Shown piece after piece: positions 45,557-64,000 of a stretch of 64,000 nt of DNA. A program made the translations under genes and the position numbers. Position 1 is the stretch's first letter. Every line of letters starts with the position of its first letter. The notes under the pieces were generated by a model. That model did not search any database. It was not told the DNA's origin and saw only the letters and a program-made list of their open reading frames with translations. Source of the DNA: Leptospira barantonii. Lineage in GTDB: Bacteria; Spirochaetota; Leptospiria; Leptospirales; Leptospiraceae. Location: NCBI RefSeq assembly GCF_002811925.1, contig NZ_NPDS01000001.1:372001-436000 (forward strand), in the 5' to 3' direction.

Positions 45557-46768
45557 ATGAATCGTTTGCAATCGCGATCCGCGTTCTATATAAAATTCCA
45601 CCTCGTTCTTTTTTGCGCTTTCTTCTTATTTGTCGCGGATTGTAAGAAAGAAGATACGATCGACGAAACGCAACTTTTGATGATGACCTGGTGCGCTCAA
45701 GCCTCGTATGCTCCGCCGAAGCCGATCACGGCAAACGAAATCAAACTCTTTTCTTCCGGTTCGATCGCGACCGCGTACAGTCGATCGGGTTCTTACGAAA
45801 CCAATTCCAAAGAAGAAGTTACGTTATCGTTCAGCACGGATGGAGTTCTTTTTTCAAATCGAACTCCGACTTCTCCGGTTAAGGGCGGTTATACGTTCGG
45901 TTATTCATTTCAATCGGAAGCCGCGATTTATGCGATCAATGGGGAGACCGTAACGTATAAAACTTCGGATGCGGGTAACAATTGGTCTCCGATGAAATTC
46001 GAATCCGCTTATATAGGCCCCATCTATGTCGGTCCGAAATCTACCGGGAATTACGACGGGATTTGGTTTACGGATGCGTCGAACGGGATTCGCAAAGGAT
46101 ATGTTTATAACGGGAGTTATAGTTCCGAAAAATTTCTGGATCGAACCGGAGACGGAGGAGAATCTTGGGTTCGTTATCCGATCGGAAAACAAATCGGGAT
46201 CTATGATCTTGTGATGCTTTCCGCTTCGGAGATTTTATACACCGCTTCGAATTCCGGTTCGGGGATGAACGTCTTTCGTTCGACCGACGGAGGTGCGAAT
46301 TTTAATGCGACAAACGGTCCCACGTCGTATCGATCCAAACTTTTCTTTTTGGATTCTTTGAACGGTTGGGTGGGCGCCGCGAATTCCTTGGGGAAAACCG
46401 TAAACGGCGGAGCGTCTTGGACAACTGTGACGCATAACTTGACCGGGGGAAGTTTTTGGAAAGTGAAGTTCTTAACGGTGAACAACGGTTATGCGCTCTA
46501 CGGAGTCGATTATTCTCTCATGAAACTTTATAAAACAACGGACGGAGGGGCGACTTGGACGCTGATTCCCTTGTCGTTTGCCACAACCGGTATCGATGGT
46601 ACGTTCGACTCGGTGACTGGAAAGATCGCCGTTTCTCATAAAAATTATTTATACGTTTCGACGAACGATTTCGCTTCGTATTCCACGGTGGATCCGGGGC
46701 TTACGAAACATTCTTACGCGTATTCGAACGCGGTCGGAAATGCGGCCTGTATTCCATTCTCCCTTTGA
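45557..46768 (+). CDS. Lipoprotein with BNR/YCF48-like propeller repeats
   Basis: 403 residues, signal FVADC (Cys29). The mature chain has repeated D-G-G-x-[ST]-W blades: DAGNNWSPM, DGGESWVRYP, DGGANFNATN, NGGASWTTV and DGGATWTLIP, the pattern of BNR/YCF48-type beta-propellers (sialidase/PSII assembly families). The role is unknown; it is likely outer-membrane or periplasmic. A strong terminator follows. Confidence 0.85.
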   Translation: MNRLQSRSAFYIKFHLVLFCAFFLFVADCKKEDTIDETQLLMMTWCAQASYAPPKPITANEIKLFSSGSIATAYSRSGSYETNSKEEVTLSFSTDGVLFSNRTPTSPVKGGYTFGYSFQSEAAIYAINGETVTYKTSDAGNNWSPMKFESAYIGPIYVGPKSTGNYDGIWFTDASNGIRKGYVYNGSYSSEKFLDRTGDGGESWVRYPIGKQIGIYDLVMLSASEILYTASNSGSGMNVFRSTDGGANFNATNGPTSYRSKLFFLDSLNGWVGAANSLGKTVNGGASWTTVTHNLTGGSFWKVKFLTVNNGYALYGVDYSLMKLYKTTDGGATWTLIPLSFATTGIDGTFDSVTGKIAVSHKNYLYVSTNDFASYSTVDPGLTKHSYAYSNAVGNAACIPFSL

Positions 46769-46817
46769 AGAATGGAATATTCTAAATTCAGAATGTAGTT
46801 TTGATTTTCTTTTTAGC

Positions 46818-46845
46818 CCGGATTCTTTTGCAAGAATCCGGTTTT
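46818..46845 (+). terminator. Intrinsic terminator of the propeller lipoprotein gene
   Basis: CCGGATTCTT and AAGAATCCGG form a 10-bp stem with a 4-base loop followed by TTTT. It lies 50 bases after the stop, between convergent genes. Confidence 0.75.
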
Positions 46846-46859
46846 AGAGAAGTGTGGGG

Positions 46860-48073
46860 TCAATCCCCGTCCGCGTTGGATGGAAGAGCGTTGGCTCCTA
46901 AGATTCCGATCACTTCGGTCGCGAATGTGACTCGAAGATCCTTAAAACGCGTATAAATCTCGGTGTTTACGAAATTTAGATTTCCGGTCAGATCTGCTTT
47001 GAGAGTTACGGATGCGTTGATTCTTCCTTGAATCAAAGACTTTAAGGTGGCTATCTTTGTTTTCACCCGCGCGTCGAGTGCGCTGTTTTGAAATTGAACG
47101 AGATAACTGAGGGATCTTGCGTCCGATTCTCCGGCGTTTCCGTAATAGACAAGCTCCAAACCTTCGAGAGAGGACAACAAATCCTTGTAAGCCGAATCGC
47201 TGTAAACCGATTCCAACTTAGCGGGAAACTGCGTGGTTCCGGCTAACGTAAGTCCCGCGGGAATTCCGATCCGAACATCCTGGTTTACGTATTCCAACTG
47301 AACCATTCCGTTGATAAACGAATCGACCGCGTCCTTGATTCCTCCGAAGGAACCGCTTCCGGTTGCCAATTCTCCGGCGAAGTTTCCGGAAGTATTGCTC
47401 CAAGAATTGGAAAGACGAAGCGCGTCCAATTGAATCACGTTTGCGAGCGAGACGATATACGCGCGTCGACCCGCGCTCCCCGTGTTTGCGGCGTTGATGT
47501 TTGCGGCCACGGCGCTTCCCGCGCCGTCATTGAAGATGAAATATTCGAGAGCAGGAAAACCCTTTCGAGTCAACGGATAAGAATCGACCGTGCTTTGGCT
47601 TGGAGTTGTAGCCGCGGCCGTATCCAAATCACTGGCTACGGGTCTGCTCGTTTCTCCTAAGATATAACCGTCCAATCTATGAAAATAATTGGAAGGAAGA
47701 TACGAACGGTTGATGTAGAAGACCTCGCACTGTTTGAAGATTCTTCTCGCGGCGAGCCATTTGGTTTGAAGATCGCCTAACGTAGTCGCGTTCTGAGTTG
47801 TATTGTACGCGGCCGCGCTCGTTTTCAAATCCTGAGTCGCGGTCACAAGACGGTTGAACTGAGGAACCGCGACTTGATTCGCGGAGTAGTTTAAAAATTC
47901 TCCGGTACTCGCGTTTGCGAACAAGGCCACGAGTAGGGTTTCGGTTCCTGTGATTTTACCGAGGTCCTCGCAACGAATTCCGGGAAGAATGATCGCAACG
48001 CTGAGAACCAAAATTTTGATTTTTCGGGCGAGCGCGGTTCTCGCCGAAGGAATATCAGTAAATTCTAAAATTC

Positions 48074-48077
<4 letters not shown>
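46860..48077 (-). CDS. Imelysin family lipoprotein, second copy
   Basis: 405 residues with signal PGIRC (Cys36). Imelysin-fold features: AARRIFKQCEVFYINRSYLP, RLDGYILGE and the motif region TRKGFPALEYFIFND. The canonical imelysin G-x-H-x-x-E reads G-F-P-A-L-E here, so the His is replaced by Pro while the Glu is kept. Such variants commonly follow a DUF1111 gene in iron-regulated clusters. It is last in the run imelysin-DUF1111-imelysin; its ATG overlaps the DUF1111 stop by four bases. Likely periplasmic, iron- or heme-related. Confidence 0.88.
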
Positions 48078-49603
<1,526 letters not shown>

Positions 49604-49628
49604 TCATCTTTTGTAATATATTTTTAAC

Positions 49629-50951
49629 TTAAATCGAAAAGTCGGTGATGGACACGCCCACGGATTTCGCCGCGTCGGTGATCGTTTTTTTCAGAGTGTC
49701 TCCGATCAGCTTTTGAGTATCAAAAAGAATCTTATACTCCGAATCGGTGTTTCTGATGATTTGATCGTATCTTCCCGTTAAAGATCCGGTCGGACAAGAA
49801 GTCGTGTAGTTCGGATCGGAGGTTTGTTCCGGGAGATTCAAACAGAACGCGTTTCTGGAAGCGGTAGTCTGAGTTACGATCGGAGGACCGGTTAACGTTC
49901 CGAATAAACTTCCGAGTCCCGGACCGGTGGAAACTACGGTTCCTTTTTTAAGTTCGTAAGCTCCGTTCCAAACGTTCAACACACCTTGTGCGTCGTAATA
50001 AAAGTCCGCTTTGGTAGTATCGCTAAAGCAGGAATGTTCCTCTTCTTGTTGTCCGTCGAAGGTTCCGGTAAGTCTTTGACCGCCCCATTCTCCGGCGATG
50101 AATTTTCCAAGACCTTGGAAGATTGCAGTGATCGCCGCGTCGGGATTCGATTTGAGTTTTGTGGAATAAGCGGTTCCAGTTGCGTATTGGTCGCGGATCA
50201 GTTTGAGTTGCGCAACCATCGCGTCGGTTACGGCTTTCATATAAGCTCTTCTTTTGGCGCCGCTTGCGTTCGCGTTTGCGAAATCACTCACGGGGCGTTG
50301 GCCGGAAATTTGGTTTACTCCGCCGTTGGACAAGTCTTGTCCCCAGAGAAGATATTCGATCGCGTGCCAACCTACAAGAACCACTTTTTCGTCGTTTCCT
50401 TCCGGTGCGTTAGTCGCCGCGGCGTCTCCGTTTGCGGCTAAGATTGTCGCATACGGATATGCGCCCGCTGTAAGTGCGGTGCTCGTGATGAAATTATCGA
50501 TTGATACTTCGTCTAACGGCCATGCGTTGATCAAACCTTCGCATTCCTGAGTTCCCGATCCGTCAGCGACGTTTCCGCAACCGAGAACGTCGGAGTTGTC
50601 CACGGGACCGGAAGAAAAACGAAACGCTTCGGTCACTAAGTAGGAAGCTCTTCCGATTACGTAAAGATTTTTGAGATTCGTGTGATCCGCCGCGGTCGGA
50701 GTTGCGGTTGCATTGAAAGTCGTCACCGCAGTTTGGAGAGCGACAGCGTCTTTGTAACTTTGATCATACGATTGATAACCGAGTTGCAGATAACGGTCCA
50801 CAACCTGCGCTTTGTTTGCGGTCGGCACGGTTCCCAGCGCGAGAACTCCGGCTAACATGGTTGTGTCGTTGGATTTATCCGCCGGTTTGCAATTGGAGAA
50901 TAAAATCAGGCTCGAAATGAGGAGAAGGGAAGCAAAAGTTTTTAGATTCAT
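49629..50951 (-). CDS. Imelysin family lipoprotein (peptidase M75-like)
   Basis: 440 residues from ATG 50951, chosen because AGGAAA stands six bases upstream and the signal peptide MNLKTFASLLLISSLILFSNC follows (Cys21). The core motif VVLVGWHAIEYLLWGQD holds the intact G-x-H-x-x-E of imelysins. YVIGRASYLVTEAFRFSSGP, NAWPLDEV and FIAGEWGGQRLTGTF are also family blocks. Imelysins are iron-regulated outer-membrane or periplasmic proteins, and LruB of pathogenic Leptospira is reported in this group; orthology cannot be decided here. It is headed by a Fur-like box and a leader hairpin. Confidence 0.93.
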   Translation of the reverse strand: MNLKTFASLLLISSLILFSNCKPADKSNDTTMLAGVLALGTVPTANKAQVVDRYLQLGYQSYDQSYKDAVALQTAVTTFNATATPTAADHTNLKNLYVIGRASYLVTEAFRFSSGPVDNSDVLGCGNVADGSGTQECEGLINAWPLDEVSIDNFITSTALTAGAYPYATILAANGDAAATNAPEGNDEKVVLVGWHAIEYLLWGQDLSNGGVNQISGQRPVSDFANANASGAKRRAYMKAVTDAMVAQLKLIRDQYATGTAYSTKLKSNPDAAITAIFQGLGKFIAGEWGGQRLTGTFDGQQEEEHSCFSDTTKADFYYDAQGVLNVWNGAYELKKGTVVSTGPGLGSLFGTLTGPPIVTQTTASRNAFCLNLPEQTSDPNYTTSCPTGSLTGRYDQIIRNTDSEYKILFDTQKLIGDTLKKTITDAAKSVGVSITDFSI

Positions 50952-50973
50952 AAAGGTTTCCTGGATGTCTTTG

Positions 50974-51065
<92 letters not shown>

Positions 51066-51135
51066 TATTCTTGTCAATCGAAAATATGGGGTCGTGATGA
51101 ATTTGCGGGAACTCCCGCTAAAAATTCCGGAATGA

Positions 51136-53613
<2,478 letters not shown>

Positions 53614-53637
53614 TTGTTTGTTTTTCGATTTTGAATT

Positions 53638-53652
53638 TGAAAATGATTCTCA
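53638..53652. promoter_or_regulatory. Fur-like box of the TonB-dependent receptor gene
   Basis: TGAAAATGATTCTCA agrees with the Fur consensus TGATAATnATTATCA at 12 of 14 defined positions. It lies 25-39 bp before the receptor ATG, where it could block RNA polymerase or its elongation. Confidence 0.6.
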
Positions 53653-53787
53653 ATATTTTTCTACGGTGTTCAGAGTCAAGGGAGAATGCGGAGAAATCAT
53701 TTATGCAGTCGGAAAAAATATTGGAAATCAAGACTTAGGGAATGAGAAAGTCATGACACTTCCCTGACAATTGGTTCGTAAGAGAAG

Positions 53788-53910
53788 TGTAGGAACTACT
53801 ACTTCATCGTGCTTGTGTTAGAATTTGTTCTTCGAACGAATGTAGGAACTATTACGATCTCTTCATTCTTCGTTTGAATTTGTTTTTAAAACAAATGTAG
53901 GAACTACAAC
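53788..53910 (-). repeat. Three-copy dispersed intergenic repeat, 53-55-bp period
   Basis: TGTAGGAACTACTAC (53788), TGTAGGAACTATTAC (53841) and TGTAGGAACTACAAC (53896) are minus-strand members of the family. Here the similarity extends beyond the core: GAATTTGTT-x-x-x-x-GAACGAA-like flanks are shared by copies 2 and 3. They fill most of the 301-bp gap between the TonB receptor start and the VTT gene end; the rest of the gap holds the Fur-like box. Confidence 0.75.
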
Positions 53911-53914
53911 GTTT

Positions 53915-54530
53915 TTAAAAAACCTTACCGGTAAAAACATAACGAACGAAAAAAAGAATCACCAAACACTGCGTGAGTTGTCCCGCAACAAACACCGGAT
54001 AAAAAACTTTTTTCTTATAACGGATTACACCCAAAACGGCGCTTAGGATCGGAGCGGGTAAAGGAAGCGCGTTGAACGCGAAGATCGCAAGAACACCGTA
54101 TCGATTTAGAAAACCTTTCATACGATAGAATTTTTTCGGACTGATCAGTTTGATGCACGCGCGCGCGGCGATTCTTCCCAAGAAATAATTGATCGTAAAA
54201 GAGATTAATAAACCTAGAATATGCAAAAAAACTAAATCACTTCCGTCGAGCTTCGAATAGGTCGCGCGAATGTATAAGAATTCGATGGGAAGATAAAAGA
54301 AGAACAGGCCGCCGAACAATGTCGTGTAGAAAACGCCGATCAAACTCGGCTTTTTGATTTCTTTTCCGATGGAAAGCGCGAGCTTTTGAATTTCGCTTAA
54401 GCCGGGAATTTCTAATTTAAGAATTCCGAATGTAGTCAGCGCCAGAAGAAGAACCGCGAGAAAAACGGAACCGAGAAAGATCAGACCGGAATAAAAATTT
54501 CTCTTCTTGTGATATTGAAAGATTTCATTC

Positions 54531-54544
<14 letters not shown>
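53915..54544 (-). CDS. VTT/DedA-like membrane protein
   Basis: 209 residues, about five membrane helices. Family marks are the reentrant segment FLYIRATYSKLDGSDLVFLHILG and FAFNALPLPAPILSAVLGVIRYKKKVFYPVFVAGQ, close to the VTT (VMP1/TMEM41/TVP38/DedA) fold, members of which act as lipid scramblases or polyprenyl-phosphate flippases. The usual acidic DedA motif is weak. The gene start overlaps the TMEM220-like gene's end by 14 bases, so they are co-transcribed. Confidence 0.8.
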
Positions 54545-57882
<3,338 letters not shown>

Positions 57883-57897
57883 GTTCTTTTGAAATTT

Positions 57898-60066
<2,169 letters not shown>

Positions 60067-60454
60067 GGATTCAAAAACCCGATTGGGTGTTGTCGGTGGA
60101 TTCTATTCCTGTTTAAACCTGCTTTACCGGGAGTCAATGATTCTAAGGGAGATTTCGATGACAGGTTTGTACTTCCCTTCTAATTTTTGGACGGCAAGAA
60201 GGTCGTGATTCGGTTATTTTTCGGAGGTTGTAAGAGTTCCCACATTTTTTGTCTGCTATGAGATCTCTCTGAGATAGAGAAATGTAATAGTTCCTACATT
60301 CCTTTGGGAACCGAAGAGTTTTCCTTAAGAACTGATTCCCGATTTTTAAAAAGAAAATCTTAGATGAAAACCGATATTATTCCCAAGAAAAACCCGAATT
60401 CTTCTTGGCAGAGACCTGTCTAAACCATTGAATACTGACTAAAGGAACAAAATC
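60067..60454. other. 388-bp intergenic gap between ppk and the Rrf2 gene
   Basis: Holds the divergent ppk (minus) and Rrf2 (plus) promoters and one repeat pair at 60228-60300. Apart from that pair I see only AT-rich sequence; no open frame with coding character. Confidence 0.6.
60228..60300 (+). repeat. Pair of dispersed intergenic repeats, 54-bp spacing
   Basis: TTGTAAGAGTTCCCACATTT at 60228 and TGTAATAGTTCCTACATT at 60283. Between them lies AGATCTCTCTGAGATAGAGA, which can form its own small hairpin. Same family as the repeats at 24.2, 25.1, 25.9 and 53.8 kb. Confidence 0.7.
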
Positions 60455-60898
60455 TTGGCCATTCCCAGTCGTTACGCCGTTGCAATTCACATTCTAACTT
60501 TTCTGGAAGACGGAAATGGGGGAGATACGACCTCCGACACGATCGCAGAATCGGTAGGAACCAATCCCGCAATCGTAAGAACTCTGATCGGAAAATTGAG
60601 AAAGGCCGGTTTGGTTTTTACAAGACAAGGCGTTCCCGGAGCTTCTTTGGCAAAACCCGCGACGGAGATCCGACTTTCCGATATCTACCGCGCGATCGAG
60701 GCTTCTGAATGCCTATTCAACGTTCACGATCACCCGAAACAGGATTGTTCCGTCGGAATGGGAATTGTCCCGACGCTCGAATGTATCTTTGCTCAGGCCC
60801 AAGCCGCGCTCGAAGCGAAGTTGGGAGAATTCTCCTTAGCCGACGTGATGCATCAGGTCCGTGGAGAATGCCAAAAAAAAATGTCCCTCTCTCACTGA
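60455..60898 (+). CDS. Rrf2-family transcriptional regulator
   Basis: 147 residues, TTG start with AAAGGA upstream. Winged helix: SRYAVAIHILTFLEDG, SDTIAESVGTNPAIVRTLIGKLRKAGLVFTRQG, then SDIYRAIEASECLF. The three Cys in ECLFNVHDHPKQDC...LEC are spaced by 11 residues each, unlike the tight C-x5-C-x5-C of IscR, so a YwnA-type sensor of thiol or NO stress is more likely than Fe-S homeostasis. It precedes the nitroreductase gene by 115 bp, probably its target. Confidence 0.9.
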   Translation: MAIPSRYAVAIHILTFLEDGNGGDTTSDTIAESVGTNPAIVRTLIGKLRKAGLVFTRQGVPGASLAKPATEIRLSDIYRAIEASECLFNVHDHPKQDCSVGMGIVPTLECIFAQAQAALEAKLGEFSLADVMHQVRGECQKKMSLSH

Positions 60899-61013
60899 TT
60901 TTTTGTTTTTTTACTTTTCATTTTTTCCGTCTATCTTGTTAGGATATTTGTAACAGGTTAACATCTCAAACCACTCAAACAAAAAACGAGATACGACTGA
61001 TAGGAGAATGATC

Positions 61014-61661
61014 ATGGATTTGCTGGAAAAAATGAACTGGCGCTATGCGACCAAAAGAATGACGGGGGAGAAGTTACCTCCGGAAAAAGTGGAAAGAATC
61101 GTGGAATCGATTCGCCTTACCGCCTCGGGTTTCGGACTGCAACCTTACAACGTTCTTGTTATCGAAGACGAGGAACTCAAACGTAGAATTCTTCCAGTCG
61201 CCAACAATCAACCTCAGATCGTAGAATCCTCTCATCTTTTGATTTTTGCGGCTTGGGACGGAATCACCGAGAATAAAATCGAAAATCATATTCAATTAGT
61301 TGCAAATACGAGAAACATTCCCCCGGAATCCCTTCAAGGTTTTAAAAATTCGATGCTCGGTTGGCTGAAGTCTCATACCCACGAATCCAGTTTTAACTGG
61401 GCCGCAAGACAAACCTACATAGCTCTTGGAACGGGAATCGTAGCCGCCGCAGTCGAAGATGTGGACGCGACTCCGATGGAAGGGTTTAACGCGGCGGGCT
61501 TGGACGAACTACTCGGTCTTAAGGAAAAAGGATTGAGATCCACTTCCATTCTCGCGCTCGGTTATAGGGACGCGGACAAGGATCATTTGGTGAACGCGCC
61601 CAAGGTGCGTAAGTCGAAAGAGGATTTTGCGATCCGCTATTCTTCCTTGGCAACAGTTTAA
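61014..61661 (+). CDS. NAD(P)H-dependent nitroreductase-family oxidoreductase
   Basis: 215 residues from ATG 61014, chosen because AGGAG stands seven bases before it; the ATG at 61008 is too close to that site. NWRYATKRMTGEKLPPEKVERIVESIRLTASGFGLQPYNVLVIED is the FMN-binding start, IALGTGIVAAAVEDVDATPMEGFNAAGLDELL the middle, and ILALGYRDADKDHLVNAPKVRKSKEDF the end, as in NfsB-type oxidoreductases. Likely a quinone or nitro-compound reductase under Rrf2 control. Confidence 0.92.
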   Translation: MDLLEKMNWRYATKRMTGEKLPPEKVERIVESIRLTASGFGLQPYNVLVIEDEELKRRILPVANNQPQIVESSHLLIFAAWDGITENKIENHIQLVANTRNIPPESLQGFKNSMLGWLKSHTHESSFNWAARQTYIALGTGIVAAAVEDVDATPMEGFNAAGLDELLGLKEKGLRSTSILALGYRDADKDHLVNAPKVRKSKEDFAIRYSSLATV

Positions 61662-61684
61662 GAATCTTTAATATTCTAACGTTT

Positions 61685-62881
61685 CTAACGTTCCACGATC
61701 CAAGTCTTGATGATTTCTATATCGTTGATGACTTGGATTTTATATTTACCCGGTTGTTGCGGGAAAAGACTCCAATCAAAATAAGAAACGGACGACTTCC
61801 ATTCGGGTTGAAGATTCCAATCGATTCTTTTGCAGACCGAATCCGGATTGCAGACTTCCACTTTGAGTTCGTACTTGCCCGGTTTTCTCACTTCCAACGC
61901 GAGAATCGGTCTTTTCTGAGGATTGAACTTGTCCTCGCATTCGAAAAGTTTTTTCTGAACGAACTCTGAACAAATTCTTAAATCCTCTTCGAAGAATATC
62001 TTTCCTGCGGGTAAAAGAATCGAAGGATACCAATATACGACTCCTTCTTTGAGTTCGTCTAACACGCCTTCGTCGGTTTCGAACGCGGTCGGAAAAGAAT
62101 CCAAGGTTTGAAAGTCGCTCGTAGGTTTGAAAACGTGAAAGTGCAAATGAGGTGCGCTACTAAATCCGGTGTTGCCGGACAATCCGATTCTTTCTCCGGT
62201 TCTCACGGTTTGTCCGACTTGAACCAAAACGCCCTTGTGTTTTAAGTGTGCGTATTCCGCTATGCTTCCGTCCTTATGAAGAATCTGGATGAAGTTGGCC
62301 TTGTCCCTAAAAAAAGGTGTGGTTCCGCCGGAATGATATTTGTCCTGCGTCGCGATCACAAGACCTTCTCGTGCGGCTAAAACGGGACTTCCTTCGTTGA
62401 GAGTAAAATCCAACGCGTACGGAAACTGTCCGGTATGAGTGAACTTTCCGTTATAACCTTGTCCGATCCGGGAAGCCGATTCGAACGGTAAACGATAGAT
62501 GACGTTTTTGTTTTTAGGCGCGTTAAAATCTCCGGCTCTCACATAGATGCTAGAACTATACGAGCCGTTTTTATCGGGGCTGATCGGGGTTAGGGTAAAA
62601 ACTTTTTGAGGTTCCGAACTTCCCTTGGAAACATAAGGAAAAGGTAATGTTACGTCGGATCGATAATTTTCAAGATCGGAAAAATTAAAATAAAGCGAAA
62701 ATGGATATTCTCCCGAAGGACTTCTATTCTGAACGTAGAATTCTATCTTATTGTTGTCGTTTCTGGTAAGAACGCAGATCCATTCTTTCGGTTTGCATTC
62801 TCCCTTTAGATCGTTCGGCTGTGCGGACAAACCGAGGGAAAAGAATACTATAAAAATTAAAGCGACAATCTGATTTCGCAT
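61685..62881 (-). CDS. M23-family peptidase (LytM-like), exported
   Basis: 398 residues. Signal [21 protein letters not shown]. The N-terminal ~150 residues form an unrecognised beta domain. The M23 domain holds [35 protein letters not shown] (the H...D zinc ligands), [33 protein letters not shown] and [10 protein letters not shown] (H-x-H). A C-terminal ~110-residue beta tail follows. Zinc endopeptidase of peptidoglycan or of periplasmic partners. Confidence 0.92.
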   Translation of the reverse strand: MRNQIVALIFIVFFSLGLSAQPNDLKGECKPKEWICVLTRNDNNKIEFYVQNRSPSGEYPFSLYFNFSDLENYRSDVTLPFPYVSKGSSEPQKVFTLTPISPDKNGSYSSSIYVRAGDFNAPKNKNVIYRLPFESASRIGQGYNGKFTHTGQFPYALDFTLNEGSPVLAAREGLVIATQDKYHSGGTTPFFRDKANFIQILHKDGSIAEYAHLKHKGVLVQVGQTVRTGERIGLSGNTGFSSAPHLHFHVFKPTSDFQTLDSFPTAFETDEGVLDELKEGVVYWYPSILLPAGKIFFEEDLRICSEFVQKKLFECEDKFNPQKRPILALEVRKPGKYELKVEVCNPDSVCKRIDWNLQPEWKSSVSYFDWSLFPQQPGKYKIQVINDIEIIKTWIVER

Positions 62882-62944
62882 ATCAATTTCATCATTTCGG
62901 GAATCCGATAAATCCGTAAATCATGATTTTATAGTTCGATACTC

Positions 62945-62972
62945 GCGTTGCGGATCGGATTTTCCGCAACGC
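62945..62972 (-). terminator. Hairpin after the glycerol-channel gene
   Basis: GCGTTGCGG (62945-62953) and its exact complement (62964-62972) give a 9-bp stem with a 10-base loop. It is 39 bases after the aquaporin stop on the minus strand. There is no U-run, so termination may be Rho-assisted. Confidence 0.4.
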
Positions 62973-63010
62973 AGAATTCGGAACATATTAGAAAAACGGA
63001 ACATTCTCCC

Positions 63011-63733
63011 TTAAACTTTCAGAAACCCCAAAAGCAATCCCGCACAAGCGGCTCCGCTCAAAGGAGCTACCACGGGAAGCCACGCGTATTTCCAATTGGA
63101 AGAACCTTTGCCCGCGATCGGCAGAATAAAATGCGCGAATCTCGGACCTAAATCCCTCGCCGGATTGATCGCGTAACCGGTAGTTCCACCCATGGAAAGA
63201 CCGATGCTCCAGACTAGAATTCCCACCAAGAACGTACCGAAATGCGCGCTTAAACCCTGCATAAGCGGGGAGAAAATCGAAACGATTCCCAAGATAAGAA
63301 GAAACGTTCCTAAGAATTCGCTGAAGAAGTTGGATACGATATGCGAAATCGCGGGTTCGGTGGAAAACACGGCGAGAATTTTTCCCTTGTCCTTCGTTTC
63401 CTTCCAATGCGGAAGATAATGCAAATAATTGAATACGGCTCCTAAAAACGCGCCGCCGATTTGAGCGGGAACGTAGGATATCAGCTTGGAATAATCTCCC
63501 GACTTAATTGCAAATGCAAGCGTTACCGCGGGGTTTAAATGCGCGTCCGAACTTCCGAAAGCGTTCGAAACAAAAACTCCGATCATCACCGCAAAGGCCC
63601 AACCGGCTGTGATTACGATCCAACCCCCGTCCTTGGATTTGCTTCTTTCCAACAAAACCCCGGCGACGACGCCGTTCCCCAAAAGAATCAATACAAAGGT
63701 CCCCAAAAATTCTCCCAAAACAGGCGATAACAT
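63011..63733 (-). CDS. glpF: MIP-family channel, glycerol facilitator type
   Basis: 240 residues with six helices and two half-helices. The NPA boxes are AHLNPAVTLAFAI and YAINPARDLGPRF; the Asp after the second box (NPARD) favours an aquaglyceroporin over a strict water channel. GEFLGTFVLILLGNGVVAG and FLGTFLLILGIVSIFSP are the paired helix starts. No glycerol kinase gene is nearby. Inner membrane; the gene reads away from fliD. Confidence 0.93.
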   Translation of the reverse strand: MLSPVLGEFLGTFVLILLGNGVVAGVLLERSKSKDGGWIVITAGWAFAVMIGVFVSNAFGSSDAHLNPAVTLAFAIKSGDYSKLISYVPAQIGGAFLGAVFNYLHYLPHWKETKDKGKILAVFSTEPAISHIVSNFFSEFLGTFLLILGIVSIFSPLMQGLSAHFGTFLVGILVWSIGLSMGGTTGYAINPARDLGPRFAHFILPIAGKGSSNWKYAWLPVVAPLSGAACAGLLLGFLKV

Positions 63734-63803
63734 TCATTTCCCCCTACGAAAATCGGAACTAAAATCCACGGATATTGATGATCGGCAATCGGTTTTTCCG
63801 GCA

Positions 63804-63850
<47 letters not shown>

Positions 63851-63868
63851 AGAATGTAGGAGGACAAT

Positions 63869-64000
63869 ATGCCCGCATTTACGATTCCAGGACTTAGCTC
63901 CGGACAAGATACAAATATGATCGTAAAGAAATTGGTGGAACTGGAAGCCAAACCGATCCGCCGACTTGAGCAACAGAATTCGTTTAACAAAGCTCAGTCA
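63869..64000 (+). CDS. fliD: Flagellar hook-associated protein FliD, 5' part
   Basis: The first 44 codons are visible and the gene runs off the right edge. PAFTIPGLSSGQDTNMIVKKLVELEAKPIRRLEQQ is the FliD N-terminus (filament cap). An excellent AGGAGG site precedes the ATG. Reads divergently from the glycerol-channel gene. Confidence 0.92.
   Translation, partial: MPAFTIPGLSSGQDTNMIVKKLVELEAKPIRRLEQQNSFNKAQS

Noticed and set aside
60931..60955. TGTTA-N9-TAACA-like inverted repeat before the nitroreductase as an Rrf2 operator
   Set aside because: Arms are only five bases and no second site is present to compare; too weak to list as a feature.

Overview
The window is chromosomal DNA of a Leptospira from the pathogenic lineage. 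The strongest marker is a near-identical LipL41 outer-membrane lipoprotein gene followed by its partner gene lep. Supporting signs are many spirochaetal lipoproteins, a periplasmic-flagellum block (flbD-motA-motB-fliL, then the start of fliD at the right edge) and a Kdo/LPS enzyme (kdsB). Base composition looks clearly richer in G+C than L. interrogans, so a higher-GC pathogenic-clade species is likely, but I cannot name it. No rRNA, tRNA, insertion sequence, prophage or CRISPR-Cas locus was recognised.

Left third (1-24 kb): a truncated DegT-type aminotransferase, an adenosine deaminase with a long N-terminal extension and a VOC protein are followed by a minus-strand surface operon. That operon encodes a 1906-residue lipoprotein with 12 bacterial Ig-like domains and a propeller-like C-terminus, a small lipoprotein, and two tandem Bor/Iss-like lipoproteins. 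Next come a DODA-type dioxygenase, a TPR-lipoprotein/dprA/HTTM operon, DoxX, a RimI-like acetyltransferase, two coupled lipoproteins, ispF, a lipoprotein-nadA pair, lipL41-lep, and ftsQ-ftsA-ftsZ.

Middle (24-46 kb): an MCE/MlaD protein, a VapC-type toxin-antitoxin pair, a glycosyltransferase, the flagellar motor block with kdsB overlapping fliL, a STAS protein, a lipoprotein cytochrome c, and a thiolase/DUF35 pair with a candidate TetR-type operator. A beta-barrel candidate and an SRPBCC membrane protein flank a perfect 34-bp palindrome. Then follow a methyltransferase, a FabG-like reductase, a hydrolase-nucleotidyltransferase pair, an SPFH lipoprotein, a WGR/TPR protein, PhoU, two PRC-barrel proteins and a MAPEG protein.

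Right third (46-64 kb): an iron-uptake island of TonB-dependent receptor, imelysin, di-heme DUF1111 oxidoreductase and second imelysin, with Fur-like boxes before both the receptor and the imelysin unit and a terminator-like hairpin in the imelysin leader. It is followed by VTT/DedA and TMEM220-like membrane proteins, a GNAT-nitrilase fusion, a GlcD-type FAD oxidase, ppk1, an Rrf2 regulator with a nitroreductase, an M23 peptidase, a GlpF-type channel and fliD.

The least explained signals are (i) a family of short intergenic repeats (consensus about TGTARTAGTTCCYACATTTT), usually in pairs or triplets 49-55 bp apart, (ii) an intrinsic-terminator structure lying inside the 5' coding region of lep, (iii) the 34-bp palindrome at 34.45 kb, and (iv) the Ig-repeat/Bor-like lipoprotein operon.
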